Assembly: GCF_014649495.1 (NCBI RefSeq)
Contig: NZ_BMTD01000019.1
Location: forward strand, 108,506-172,505
DNA: 64,000 nt
Origin: Streptomyces filipinensis
GTDB taxonomy: Bacteria; Actinomycetota; Actinomycetes; Streptomycetales; Streptomycetaceae
Reading direction: 5' to 3'
Shown: one piece after another, positions 1 to 8,884 of the stretch
Numbering within the stretch: position 1 is the stretch's first letter
Layout: each line of letters begins with the position of its first letter
Program-made: the position numbers and the translations under genes
Notes under the pieces: generated by a model
Told to the model about the DNA's origin: nothing
What the model saw: only the letters and a program-made list of their open reading frames with translations
The model's database searches: none

Positions 1-1286
1 CGGCCTTCTGGGACGAGGACCGGTCCTGGACCCTGGACGTCTACCGGAGGCACGAGGGGTACGAGGGGCTCCGCAAGGCGCTCGCCATGTCACCGGACGA
101 CGTGATCGCGTACGTCAAGGACTCCGGGCTGCGCGGCCGCGGCGGCGCGGGATTCCCGACCGGAATGAAGTGGCAGTTCATTCCGCAGGGTGATGGAAAA
201 CCGCACTATCTAGTTGTCAACGCCGACGAATCGGAGCCCGGGACCTGCAAGGACATCCCGCTCCTCTTCGCGAACCCGCATAGCCTCATCGAGGGCATGG
301 TGATCGCTTGCTATGCCATCAGGTCGTCGCATGCCTTCATCTATCTGCGTGGTGAAGTCGTTCCCGTTCTGCGGCGGTTGCACGAGGCCGTGCGCGAGGC
401 CTACGCGGCGGGCTACCTCGGCGAGAACATCCTGGGCAGCGGGCTCGACCTCCACCTCACCGTGCACGCCGGCGCCGGCGCGTACATCTGCGGTGAGGAG
501 ACCGCACTGCTCGACTCGCTCGAAGGCCGCCGTGGTCAACCGCGGCTGCGTCCCCCCTTCCCTGCGGTGGAAGGCCTCTACGCCTGTCCGACTGTTGTGA
601 ACAACGTCGAGTCGATCGCGTCGGTTCCCGCCATCCTGCAAAACGGGAAAGACTGGTTCAGGTCGATGGGCAGCGAGAAGTCCCCGGGCTTCACGCTCTA
701 CTCGCTCAGCGGCCACGTCGCCAGCCCCGGCCAGTACGAGGCCCCGCTCGGCGTCACGCTCCGCCAGCTCCTGGACATGAGCGGCGGCATGCGGCCCGGC
801 CACCGGCTGAAGTTCTGGACGCCCGGCGGCTCCTCGACGCCGATGTTCACCGACGAGCACCTCGACGTCCCCCTCGACTACGAGGGCGTCGGCGCCGCCG
901 GGTCGATGCTCGGCACCAAGGCGCTGCAGTGCTTCGACGAGACGACGTGCGTGGTGCGGGCGGTGACCCGCTGGACGGAGTTCTACGCCCACGAGTCCTG
1001 CGGCAAGTGCACGCCGTGCCGCGAAGGGACGTACTGGCTGGTGCAGTTGCTGCGGGACATCGAGGCCGGCAAGGGCACCCTGTCCGACCTCGACAAGCTC
1101 GCCGACATCGCCGACAACATCAACGGCAAGTCCTTCTGCGCCCTCGGCGACGGCGCCGCGTCCCCGATCTTCTCCTCGCTGAAGTACTTCCGCGAGGAGT
1201 ACCAGCAGCACATCACGGGCCGGGGCTGCCCCTTCGACCCGGCCAAGTCGACGGCCTGGGCGGACCGCCCGGAGGTGAACGCATGA
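1..1286 (+). CDS. nuoF: NADH-quinone oxidoreductase subunit F, 5' end outside window
   Basis: NuoF is the NADH- and FMN-binding subunit of respiratory complex I and carries cluster N3. The reading frame is open from base 3, so the true start lies upstream; the visible part begins AFWDEDRSWTLDVYRRH. The FMN/NADH signature GRGGAGFPTG follows about 40 residues in, and the N3 motif ESCGKCTPCREGT with the later FCALGDGA stretch supplies the 4Fe-4S cysteines near the C-terminus. The stop overlaps the nuoG start by ATGA, which is typical of translational coupling. Family identity is certain; only the N-terminus is missing. Motifs are seen directly; the function is taken from the family. Confidence 0.97.
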   Translation, partial: AFWDEDRSWTLDVYRRHEGYEGLRKALAMSPDDVIAYVKDSGLRGRGGAGFPTGMKWQFIPQGDGKPHYLVVNADESEPGTCKDIPLLFANPHSLIEGMVIACYAIRSSHAFIYLRGEVVPVLRRLHEAVREAYAAGYLGENILGSGLDLHLTVHAGAGAYICGEETALLDSLEGRRGQPRLRPPFPAVEGLYACPTVVNNVESIASVPAILQNGKDWFRSMGSEKSPGFTLYSLSGHVASPGQYEAPLGVTLRQLLDMSGGMRPGHRLKFWTPGGSSTPMFTDEHLDVPLDYEGVGAAGSMLGTKALQCFDETTCVVRAVTRWTEFYAHESCGKCTPCREGTYWLVQLLRDIEAGKGTLSDLDKLADIADNINGKSFCALGDGAASPIFSSLKYFREEYQQHITGRGCPFDPAKSTAWADRPEVNA

Positions 1287-3787
1287 CCGTGACCACCAAC
1301 GCTCCCGCGGGTGGCGGAGAGGCGGCGGTCCCGCCGGAAGACCTCGTCACGCTGACGATCGACGGCGCCGAGATCAGCGTGCCCAAGGGCACCCTGGTCA
1401 TCCGGGCCGCCGAGCAGCTCGGCATCGAGATCCCCCGGTTCTGCGACCACCCCCTGCTCGATCCCGCCGGCGCCTGCCGTCAGTGCATCGTCGAGGTCGA
1501 GGGCCAGCGCAAGCCCATGGCGTCCTGCACCATCACGTGCACCGACGGCATGGTGGTGAAGTCCCAGCTCACCTCGCCGGTCGCCGAGAAGGCCCAGCAC
1601 GGCGTGATGGAGCTGCTGCTCATCAACCACCCGCTGGACTGCCCGGTCTGCGACAAGGGTGGCGAGTGCCCGCTGCAGAACCAGGCCATGTCGCACGGCA
1701 ACCCCGAGTCCCGCTTCGACGGCAAGAAGCGGACCTACGAAAAGCCCGTACCGATCTCCACCCAGGTCCTGCTCGACCGCGAGCGGTGCGTGCTGTGCGC
1801 CCGCTGCACCCGGTTCTCCAACCAGATCGCGGGCGACCCGATGATCGAGCTGATCGAGCGGGGCGCCCTGCAGCAGGTCGGCACCGGCGAGGGCGACCCG
1901 TTCGAGTCGTACTTCTCCGGCAACACCATCCAGATCTGCCCGGTCGGCGCGCTCACCTCGGCGGCCTACCGATTCCGCTCCCGCCCCTTCGACCTCGTCT
2001 CCTCCCCGTCGGTGTGCGAGCACTGCTCCGGTGGCTGCGCCACCCGCACCGACCACCGGCGTGGCAAGGTCATGCGGCGCCTCGCGGCCAGCGACCCCGA
2101 GGTGAACGAGGAGTGGATCTGCGACAAGGGACGCTTCGCGTTCCGCTACGCGCAGCTCAAAGACCGCCTCGACACCCCGCTGGTCCGCAGCGCCGACGGG
2201 GTCCTGGAGCCCGCCTCGTGGCCGGAGGCGCTGGAGGCGGCCGCGCGCGGCCTCGGCGCCGCCCGCTCCCGGGCCGGCGTGCTCGTCGGCGGCCGGCTGA
2301 CCGTCGAGGACGCCTACGCGTACAGCAAGTTCGCGCGCGTGGCGCTCGACACGAACGACATCGACTTCCGCGCGCGCGTGCACAGCGGTGAGGAGGCCGA
2401 CTTCCTGGCGTCCCGCGTGGCCGGCCACGGCCGGGACCTCGACGGTACGGGGGTCACGTACACCTCCCTGGAGAAGGCTCCGGCCGTGCTGCTGGCCGGC
2501 TTCGAGTCGGAGGAGGAGGCGCCCGGCGTCTTCCTGCGGCTGCGCAAGGCCTGGCGCAGGCACGGGCAGCAGGTGTTCGCACTGTCCACGCACACGACCC
2601 GGGGCCTGCAGAAGGCGGGCGGCACCCTGCTGCCGGCCGCGCCGGGCACCGAGACCGAGTGGCTGGACGCCCTCGCCGGCGGCGTCGGCCTGGACGAGCC
2701 CGGCACCCGGGCCGCCGAGGCACTGCGCACCGAGGGCGCGGTCATCGTCGTAGGAGAGCGGCTCGCCTCGGTCGCCGGCGGCCTCACCGCCGCCGTACGG
2801 GCCGCCACGGCGACCGGCGCCCAGCTGGTGTGGATCCCGCGCAGGGCCGGTGAGCGGGGCGCCATCGAAGTGGGCGCGCTGCCGTCGCTGCTGCCGGGCG
2901 GCCGCCCGGCGACCGACCCGCGCGCGCGGGAGGAGGTCGCGGCCGTCTGGGGCCTCGCCGAACTCCCGCTGCGCTACGGCCGCGACACCCACCACATCGT
3001 CGAGGCCGCCGCGACCGGCGAACTGTCGGCACTCGTGGTCGCCGGGGTCGAGGTCGCCGACCTGCCCGACCCGGCACGCGCGCGTGAGGCACTCGACAGC
3101 GTCGGCTTCCTGGTGTCACTGGAACTGCGGCCCAGTGAGGTCACCGAATACGCCGACGTCGTCCTGCCGGTCGCCGCGGTCGCCGAGAAGGCGGGCACCT
3201 TCCTCAACTGGGAGGGCAGGGTGCGATTCTTCGAGGCCGCCCTCAAGCCCGAGCAGATGACCCGTCGCCTGGCACCGGCCGACGCGCGCGTGCTGCAGAT
3301 GCTGGCCGACGCGATGGACGTCCATCTGGGCCTGCCGGATCTGCGCACCACGCGCGCGGAGATCGACCGGCTCGGCTCCTGGGACGGTCCGCGCGCCGCC
3401 GAACCCCAGGAGTCCGCGGGCGCGCTGCCCCGCCCGGCCGCCGGCGAGGCCGTGCTCGCCGGACACCGGCTGCTGCTCGACCAGGGTGTCCTGCAGGAGG
3501 GCGACGAGGCACTCGCAGGCACCCGGCACGCCGCGTACGCGCGCGTGTCCGCGGCGACAGCCGCCGAGTCGGGCGTCGAGGACGGCGGCCTCCTCGCGGT
3601 CACCGGCCCCGCGGGCAGCACCGCACTCCCGCTGCGGGTCACCGATATGCCCGACCGGGTGGTGTGGCTCCCGCTGAACTCCGCCGGCACGGGCGTCGCC
3701 TCCGACACCGGGGCGCAGCCCGGCTCCCTCGTCCGCATCGGCCCGGCGGCACCCGCCGAACCGGCCCCCAAGGAGGTGGAGGCATGA
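1283..3787 (+). CDS. nuoG: NADH-quinone oxidoreductase subunit G
   Basis: This 834-residue protein is the large iron-sulfur subunit of complex I, passing electrons from NuoF towards NuoI. The N-terminal 2Fe-2S motif is perfect: Cys54, Cys65, Cys68 and Cys82 (C-x10-C-x2-C-x13-C). It is followed by the HPLDCPVCDKGGECPLQ region, a CVLCARC 4Fe-4S motif with a distal CPVGAL, and a CEHCSGGC...CDKGRF set that fits an additional N7-type cluster. The rest is a degenerate molybdopterin-oxidoreductase fold, rich in Ala/Gly and less conserved. The start is the ATG overlapping the nuoF stop; the frame is open further upstream, but that part only shadows nuoF. It overlaps nuoH by ATGA. Confidence 0.97.
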   Translation: MTVTTNAPAGGGEAAVPPEDLVTLTIDGAEISVPKGTLVIRAAEQLGIEIPRFCDHPLLDPAGACRQCIVEVEGQRKPMASCTITCTDGMVVKSQLTSPVAEKAQHGVMELLLINHPLDCPVCDKGGECPLQNQAMSHGNPESRFDGKKRTYEKPVPISTQVLLDRERCVLCARCTRFSNQIAGDPMIELIERGALQQVGTGEGDPFESYFSGNTIQICPVGALTSAAYRFRSRPFDLVSSPSVCEHCSGGCATRTDHRRGKVMRRLAASDPEVNEEWICDKGRFAFRYAQLKDRLDTPLVRSADGVLEPASWPEALEAAARGLGAARSRAGVLVGGRLTVEDAYAYSKFARVALDTNDIDFRARVHSGEEADFLASRVAGHGRDLDGTGVTYTSLEKAPAVLLAGFESEEEAPGVFLRLRKAWRRHGQQVFALSTHTTRGLQKAGGTLLPAAPGTETEWLDALAGGVGLDEPGTRAAEALRTEGAVIVVGERLASVAGGLTAAVRAATATGAQLVWIPRRAGERGAIEVGALPSLLPGGRPATDPRAREEVAAVWGLAELPLRYGRDTHHIVEAAATGELSALVVAGVEVADLPDPARAREALDSVGFLVSLELRPSEVTEYADVVLPVAAVAEKAGTFLNWEGRVRFFEAALKPEQMTRRLAPADARVLQMLADAMDVHLGLPDLRTTRAEIDRLGSWDGPRAAEPQESAGALPRPAAGEAVLAGHRLLLDQGVLQEGDEALAGTRHAAYARVSAATAAESGVEDGGLLAVTGPAGSTALPLRVTDMPDRVVWLPLNSAGTGVASDTGAQPGSLVRIGPAAPAEPAPKEVEA

Positions 3788-5148
3788 GCCCGTACCTCGC
3801 AGCTGAAGACCTCTCGATGTTCGGCCGCGACCCCTGGTGGCTGGTCGTCATCAAGGCCGTGTTCTGCTTCGCCTTCCTGATGGTGACCGTGCTGTTCTCC
3901 ATCGTCTGGGAGCGCAAGGTCGTCGCCTGGATGCAGCTGCGCATCGGCCCCAACCGGCACGGCCCCTGGGGCATGCTCCAGTCGCTCGCCGACGGTGTGA
4001 AGCTGATGCTCAAGGAAGACCTCATCGTCAAGCGCGCGGACAAGGTGGTGTACGTCCTCGCGCCGATCGTCGCGGCCATCCCGGCTTTCATGGCGATCGC
4101 GGTGATCCCCTTCGGCCCGGCCGGCAACGAAATCTCGATCTTCGGCCACCGCACCACGATGCAGCTGACCGACCTGCCGATCGCGATGCTCTACGTCCTC
4201 GCGGTCGCCTCCGTCGGCATCTACGGCATCGTCCTCGCGGGCTGGAGTTCCGGATCCACGTATCCGCTGCTCGGCGGCCTGCGCTCCTGCGCGCAGATGA
4301 TCTCCTACGAGATCGCCATGGGTGCCGCGTTCGCCTCCGTGTTCCTGTACTCGGGGTCGATGTCGACCTCCACGATCGTGGAGCAGCAGCACGACCGCTG
4401 GTACATCCTGCTGCTGCCGGTCTCCTTCATCCTGTACATCGTCACGATGGTCGGCGAGACCAACCGCGCCCCCTTCGACATGCCGGAGTCCGAGGGTGAC
4501 CTGGTCGGCGGCTTCAACACCGAGTACTCGTCGATCAAGTTCGCGATGTTCATGCTCGCCGAGTACGTGAACATGGTGACGGTCTCGGCCGTGTCGACCA
4601 CCCTGTTCCTCGGCGGCTGGCGCGCCCCCTGGCCGATCAGCTCCGTCTGGGCGGGCGCGAACCACGGCTGGTGGCCGCTGCTCTGGTTCGTCATCAAGGT
4701 CCAGCTGCTGCTGTTCTTCTTCATCTGGCTGCGCGGCACGCTCCCACGCGTCCGCTACGACCAGCTGATGAAGCTCGGCTGGAAGGTCCTCATCCCGGTC
4801 TCCGTGACCTGGCTGATGCTGGTGGCGACCGTACGGGCCCTGCGCAACGAGCACTACGAGTTCGCCGACATTGCCCTCTACGTGGGCGGCGGAGTCCTCG
4901 CCCTTCTGCTGATCTCCTTCGTCGCCGACATGTTCCGCGAGAGGGCGAGGGCGGCCGGACAGTCCACCGCCGAGCAGGCCGGATTCGACCCGATGGCGGG
5001 CGGATTCCCCGTGCCGCCGCTCCCCGGACAGGAACTGCCGCCCGTGCCGAGGCGCCGCCCGCGCCGCGAGCGGGAGCTGATTGTCAGTGGCGGATCGGAC
5101 ACTGTCAGTGACGGATCTTCGGATGGAAAGGAGGCGTCCGATGGCTGA
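3784..5148 (+). CDS. nuoH: NADH-quinone oxidoreductase subunit H
   Basis: NuoH (454 residues) is the membrane subunit that forms the quinone-binding chamber with NuoB/D/I. The family signatures IGPNRHGPWGMLQ and GETNRAPFDMPESEGDLVGGFN are present, with about eight membrane segments. The last roughly 75 residues (after LLISFVADMF) form a hydrophilic Pro/Arg/Ser tail not found in proteobacterial NuoH, which I believe is usual in actinobacteria. The start overlaps the nuoG stop (ATGA), and the 3' end overlaps nuoI by 8 bases. The ribosome site for nuoI (GGAAAGGAGG) lies inside the nuoH C-terminal codons. Confidence 0.97.
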   Translation: MSPYLAAEDLSMFGRDPWWLVVIKAVFCFAFLMVTVLFSIVWERKVVAWMQLRIGPNRHGPWGMLQSLADGVKLMLKEDLIVKRADKVVYVLAPIVAAIPAFMAIAVIPFGPAGNEISIFGHRTTMQLTDLPIAMLYVLAVASVGIYGIVLAGWSSGSTYPLLGGLRSCAQMISYEIAMGAAFASVFLYSGSMSTSTIVEQQHDRWYILLLPVSFILYIVTMVGETNRAPFDMPESEGDLVGGFNTEYSSIKFAMFMLAEYVNMVTVSAVSTTLFLGGWRAPWPISSVWAGANHGWWPLLWFVIKVQLLLFFFIWLRGTLPRVRYDQLMKLGWKVLIPVSVTWLMLVATVRALRNEHYEFADIALYVGGGVLALLLISFVADMFRERARAAGQSTAEQAGFDPMAGGFPVPPLPGQELPPVPRRRPRRERELIVSGGSDTVSDGSSDGKEASDG

Positions 5149-5782
5149 GGAGCCGAAGGAGACCAAGCCCGGTTTCCAGAACCCCGTCGCCGGCTTCGGC
5201 GTGACCTTCAAGGCCATGTTCAAGAAGCGGCTGACCGAGCAGTACCCGGAGCAGAAGAAGACCACGGCTCCGCGGTTCCACGGACGGCACCAGCTCAACC
5301 GCCATCCGGACGGCCTGGAGAAGTGCGTCGGCTGCGAGCTGTGCGCGTGGGCCTGCCCCGCCGACGCCATCTACGTGGAGGGCGCCGACAACACCGACGA
5401 GGAGCGCTACTCGCCGGGCGAGCGGTACGGCCGCGTCTACCAGATCAACTACGCCCGCTGCATCCTGTGCGGGCTGTGCATCGAGGCGTGCCCCACGCGC
5501 GCGTTGACGATGACCAACGAGTTCGAACTGGCCGACTCCAGCCGCGCCAACCTCATCTACACCAAGGAGCAGCTCCTCGCCGGCCTCGAAGAGGGCATGG
5601 TCGACACACCGCACGCGATCTTCCCGGGGACCGACGAACAGGACTACTACCGGGGCCTGGTCACACATGCCGCGCCCGGCACGGTCCGCCAGGTCGCGCA
5701 CTCCAAGGGCGAGGTCCCGCAGGAGGCCGCGTCGACCTTCGGTGAGGACGAGCCGGCCTCGGAGGAGGTGATCGGCCGATGA
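5141..5782 (+). CDS. nuoI: NADH-quinone oxidoreductase subunit I
   Basis: NuoI (213 residues) is the 8Fe ferredoxin-like subunit carrying clusters N6a and N6b that feed the quinone site. Two complete 4Fe-4S motifs are visible, CVGCELCAWACP and CILCGLCIEACP, separated by about 40 residues. I chose the ATG at 5141 because it is preceded by a strong GGAAAGGAGG and because upstream in-frame codons only shadow nuoH. The C-terminal approximately 60 residues are variable and hydrophilic. It couples to nuoJ through an ATGA overlap. Confidence 0.97.
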   Translation: MAEEPKETKPGFQNPVAGFGVTFKAMFKKRLTEQYPEQKKTTAPRFHGRHQLNRHPDGLEKCVGCELCAWACPADAIYVEGADNTDEERYSPGERYGRVYQINYARCILCGLCIEACPTRALTMTNEFELADSSRANLIYTKEQLLAGLEEGMVDTPHAIFPGTDEQDYYRGLVTHAAPGTVRQVAHSKGEVPQEAASTFGEDEPASEEVIGR

Positions 5783-6621
5783 TGACGCACCTCGCCGCCT
5801 ACACCACCTCCACCGGTGAGGCGTTCCAGTTCTGGGTCCTCGGCACGGTCGCGGTGATCGGCGCCCTGTGTACCGTCTTCATGAAGAAGGCCGTGCACAG
5901 CGCGCTGTGTCTCGCCGGGACCATGATCATCCTCGCGGTGTTCTACCTCGCCAACGGCGCCTACTTCCTGGGAATCGTGCAGATCGTCGTCTACACCGGC
6001 GCGATCATGATGCTGTTCCTGTTCGTGGTGATGCTCGTCGGCGTGACGGCGGCGGACTCGCTGAAGGAGACCATCAAGGGCCAGCGCTGGCTGGCCCTTC
6101 TGTGTGGGGCCGGCTTCGGCGTCCTGTTGCTCGCCGGGCTCGGGAACGCGTCCCTGAAGGAGTTCGACGGCATCGGCCAGGCGAACGCGAACGGCAATGT
6201 GGAGGGCCTCGCCTCCCTCCTCTTCACCAAGTACGTGTTCGCCTTCGAAATCACCGGCGCCCTGCTGATCACGGCCGCCGTCGGCGCCATGGTGCTCACC
6301 CACCGCGAGCGCACGGAGCGCGCCAAGACCCAGCGCGAGCTGTCCGAACAGCGTGTCCGTGAAGGCACCCACGTACCTCCGCTGCCCGCCCCGGGTGTCT
6401 ACGCCCGGCACAACGCGGTCGACATCGCGGGCCTGCTCCCCGACGGCACCCCGTCCGAGCTGACCGTCAGCAAGACGCTGCGCGAGCGCGGCCAGGTCCG
6501 TGACGTGTCCGCGGAGGCGCTCAACGACCTGCACGCGCTGGAACAGCGCGCGGAGGAACGCCTGGAGCGCACGGCGATCGAACCGGCGACGTTCAAGCGG
6601 CCCGAGGAGGCGTCGAAGTGA
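5779..6621 (+). CDS. nuoJ: NADH-quinone oxidoreductase subunit J
   Basis: NuoJ (280 residues) is a complex I membrane subunit. Five hydrophobic segments occupy the first 180 residues, including the family segment VQIVVYTGAIMMLFLFVVML that holds the pi-bulge helix. The remaining 100 residues (from about THRERTERAKTQRELSEQ) form a charged cytoplasmic tail that is longer than in E. coli (184 residues). The gene starts ATGATG, overlapping the nuoI stop, so a start at 5782 is equally possible. It overlaps nuoK by four bases (GTGA). Confidence 0.95.
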   Translation: MMTHLAAYTTSTGEAFQFWVLGTVAVIGALCTVFMKKAVHSALCLAGTMIILAVFYLANGAYFLGIVQIVVYTGAIMMLFLFVVMLVGVTAADSLKETIKGQRWLALLCGAGFGVLLLAGLGNASLKEFDGIGQANANGNVEGLASLLFTKYVFAFEITGALLITAAVGAMVLTHRERTERAKTQRELSEQRVREGTHVPPLPAPGVYARHNAVDIAGLLPDGTPSELTVSKTLRERGQVRDVSAEALNDLHALEQRAEERLERTAIEPATFKRPEEASK

Positions 6622-6917
6622 ACCCGGTCAACTACCTCTACCTCGCCGCCCTGTTGTTCACGATCGGCGCGACCGGAGTACTGATCCGGCGCAACGCGAT
6701 CGTGGTCTTCATGTGCATCGAGCTGATGCTGAACGCCTGCAACCTCGCGTTCGTCGCCTTCTCCCGGATGCACGGCAACCTCGACGGCCAGATCATCGCC
6801 TTCTTCACGATGGTCGTCGCCGCCGCGGAGGTCGTGGTGGGCCTCGCGATCATCGTGTCGCTGTTCCGTACCCGCCACTCGGCCTCGGTCGACGACGCCA
6901 GCCTGATGAAGCTGTAA
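6618..6917 (+). CDS. nuoK: NADH-quinone oxidoreductase subunit K
   Basis: NuoK is a 99-residue, three-helix membrane subunit of complex I and contributes to proton translocation. The conserved carboxylate helix CIELMLNACNLAFVAF is present, with the Glu of IELML corresponding to the family's essential residue, and a second acidic residue lies in the VVAAAEVVVGLAI helix. The gene starts with GTG, overlapping the nuoJ stop. A 15-base gap separates it from nuoL. Confidence 0.97.
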   Translation: MNPVNYLYLAALLFTIGATGVLIRRNAIVVFMCIELMLNACNLAFVAFSRMHGNLDGQIIAFFTMVVAAAEVVVGLAIIVSLFRTRHSASVDDASLMKL

Positions 6918-6932
6918 GGGGTCGGAAGAATC

Positions 6933-8879
6933 GTGGAGAACCTGATCGCGCTGCTCATCGCGGCGCCCCTGCTCGGAGCGGCCGTCCTCCTGGTCGGCGG
7001 CCGGCGGCTCGACGCCGTCGGCCACTGGATCGGCACGCTGCTCTCGTTCGTCTCCTTCGTCATCGGTGTCGTACTCTTCGCCGACCTGCTGGGCAAGGGA
7101 GCCGAACACCGCACCCTGACGCAGCATCTGTTCAGCTGGGTCCCGGTGGCCGGCTTCCAGGCGGACGTCACCTTCCGCCTCGACCAGCTGTCGATGACAT
7201 TCGTCCTGCTCATCACGGGTGTCGGCTCGCTGATCCACCTGTACTCGGTCGGGTACATGGAGCACGACGAGCGGCGCCGACGCTTCTTCGGCTATCTGAA
7301 CCTGTTCCTCGCGGCGATGCTGCTGCTCGTCCTCGCCGACAACTACCTGCTGCTGTATGTCGGCTGGGAGGGCGTCGGCCTCGCCTCGTACCTGCTGATC
7401 GGCTTCTGGCAGCACAAGCCCAGCGCGGCCACCGCGGCGAAGAAGGCCTTCCTCGTCAACCGCGTCGGCGACATGGGCCTGTCGATCGCGATCATGCTGA
7501 TGTTCACCACCTTCGGCAGCTTCGCCTTCGGGCCGGTCCTCAGCCACGCCGGTGACGCCTCCGAGGGCAGGCTCACCGCCATCGGTCTGATGCTCCTGCT
7601 CGCCACCTGCGGCAAGTCCGCCCAGGTGCCGCTGCAGTCCTGGCTCGGGGACGCCATGGAGGGCCCGACCCCGGTCTCGGCCCTGATCCACGCGGCGACG
7701 ATGGTGACGGCGGGCGTGTACCTCATCGTCCGCTCCGGAGCCGTCTTCAACGCGGCCCCCGACGCGCAACTCGCGGTCACCGTGGTCGGCGCGGTCACGC
7801 TCCTCTTCGGTGCGATCGTCGGTTGCGCGAAGGACGACATCAAGAAGGCACTGGCCGGATCGACCATGTCGCAGATCGGCTACATGGTCCTGGCCGCGGG
7901 CCTCGGCCCCATCGGCTACGTCTTCGCGATCATGCACCTGGTCACGCACGGCTTCTTCAAGGCCGGGCTGTTCCTCGGCGCCGGCTCCGTCATGCACGGC
8001 ATGAACGACGAGGTCGACATGCGCAAGTACGGCGGCCTGCGCAGGTACATGCCGGTCACCTTCGTCACCTTCGGCCTCGGCTACCTCGCCATCATCGGCT
8101 TCCCGGGCCTGTCCGGCTTCTTCTCCAAGGACAAGATCATCGAGGCGGCCTTCGCCAAGGGCGGCACCGACGGCTGGATCCTCGGCGGCGTGGCCCTGCT
8201 GGGCGCGGCCATCACCGCCTTCTACATGACGCGCGTGATGCTGATGACCTTCTTCGGAGAGGAGCGTTGGAAGAACCAGCCCACTCGCTCCCCGGAGGCC
8301 CCGAGCGCGGAGCCCGCCGCGGAGCACCAGGGCGAGCACGCCGAGCCGCACCCGCACGAGTCCCCGAAGGTCATGACGATCCCGATGATCGTGCTGGCCG
8401 TCGGCTCGGTCCTCGGCGGTGGCTTCTTCAGCATCGGCGACCGCTTCCTGCACTGGCTGGAGCCGGTCACCGGCTACAGCGAGGGGCACTCCCCGGTCGG
8501 CGCCTGGACGGTCACCGGGGCGACCATGGTGTGCCTGATCATCGGCGTCGGCATCGCCTGGGCCCAGTACGGCCGCAAGCCCGTCCCGGCCGTCGCCCCG
8601 CGCGGCTCGCTGCTCACCCGCGCGGCACGCCGCGACCTGCTCCAGGACGACTTCAACCACGTCGTCCTGGTACGCGGCGGCGAACACCTGACGCGCTCCC
8701 TGGTGTACGTCGACCACACCCTGGTCGACGGCGTCGTCAACGGCACGGCGGCCGGCTTCGGCGGCCTGTCCAGCCGGCTACGCCGGGTCCAGAACGGCTT
8801 CGCCCGCTCCTACGCGGTCTCGATGTTCGGCGGCGCGGCACTCCTGGTCGCCGCGACCCTGCTGATGAGGGCGGTCTGA
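6933..8879 (+). CDS. nuoL: NADH-quinone oxidoreductase subunit L
   Basis: NuoL (648 residues) is the distal antiporter-like proton pump of complex I. It shows the antiporter core LLLYVGWEGVGLASYLLIGF, the broken-helix region with SALIHAATMVTAGVYL, and FKAGLFLGAGSVMHG. A His/Glu-rich hydrophilic loop (EHQGEHAEPHPHES) lies around residue 470, and a long C-terminal part corresponds to the lateral helix HL. The start is GTG at 6933 after GGGGTCGGAAG. The protein is somewhat longer than E. coli NuoL (613). Confidence 0.97.
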   Translation: MENLIALLIAAPLLGAAVLLVGGRRLDAVGHWIGTLLSFVSFVIGVVLFADLLGKGAEHRTLTQHLFSWVPVAGFQADVTFRLDQLSMTFVLLITGVGSLIHLYSVGYMEHDERRRRFFGYLNLFLAAMLLLVLADNYLLLYVGWEGVGLASYLLIGFWQHKPSAATAAKKAFLVNRVGDMGLSIAIMLMFTTFGSFAFGPVLSHAGDASEGRLTAIGLMLLLATCGKSAQVPLQSWLGDAMEGPTPVSALIHAATMVTAGVYLIVRSGAVFNAAPDAQLAVTVVGAVTLLFGAIVGCAKDDIKKALAGSTMSQIGYMVLAAGLGPIGYVFAIMHLVTHGFFKAGLFLGAGSVMHGMNDEVDMRKYGGLRRYMPVTFVTFGLGYLAIIGFPGLSGFFSKDKIIEAAFAKGGTDGWILGGVALLGAAITAFYMTRVMLMTFFGEERWKNQPTRSPEAPSAEPAAEHQGEHAEPHPHESPKVMTIPMIVLAVGSVLGGGFFSIGDRFLHWLEPVTGYSEGHSPVGAWTVTGATMVCLIIGVGIAWAQYGRKPVPAVAPRGSLLTRAARRDLLQDDFNHVVLVRGGEHLTRSLVYVDHTLVDGVVNGTAAGFGGLSSRLRRVQNGFARSYAVSMFGGAALLVAATLLMRAV

Positions 8880-8884
8880 TACCG

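Noticed and set aside
210..3529. Very long minus-strand frames opposite nuoF and nuoG.
   Set aside because: Antisense shadows caused by the third-position GC bias of the true nuo genes.
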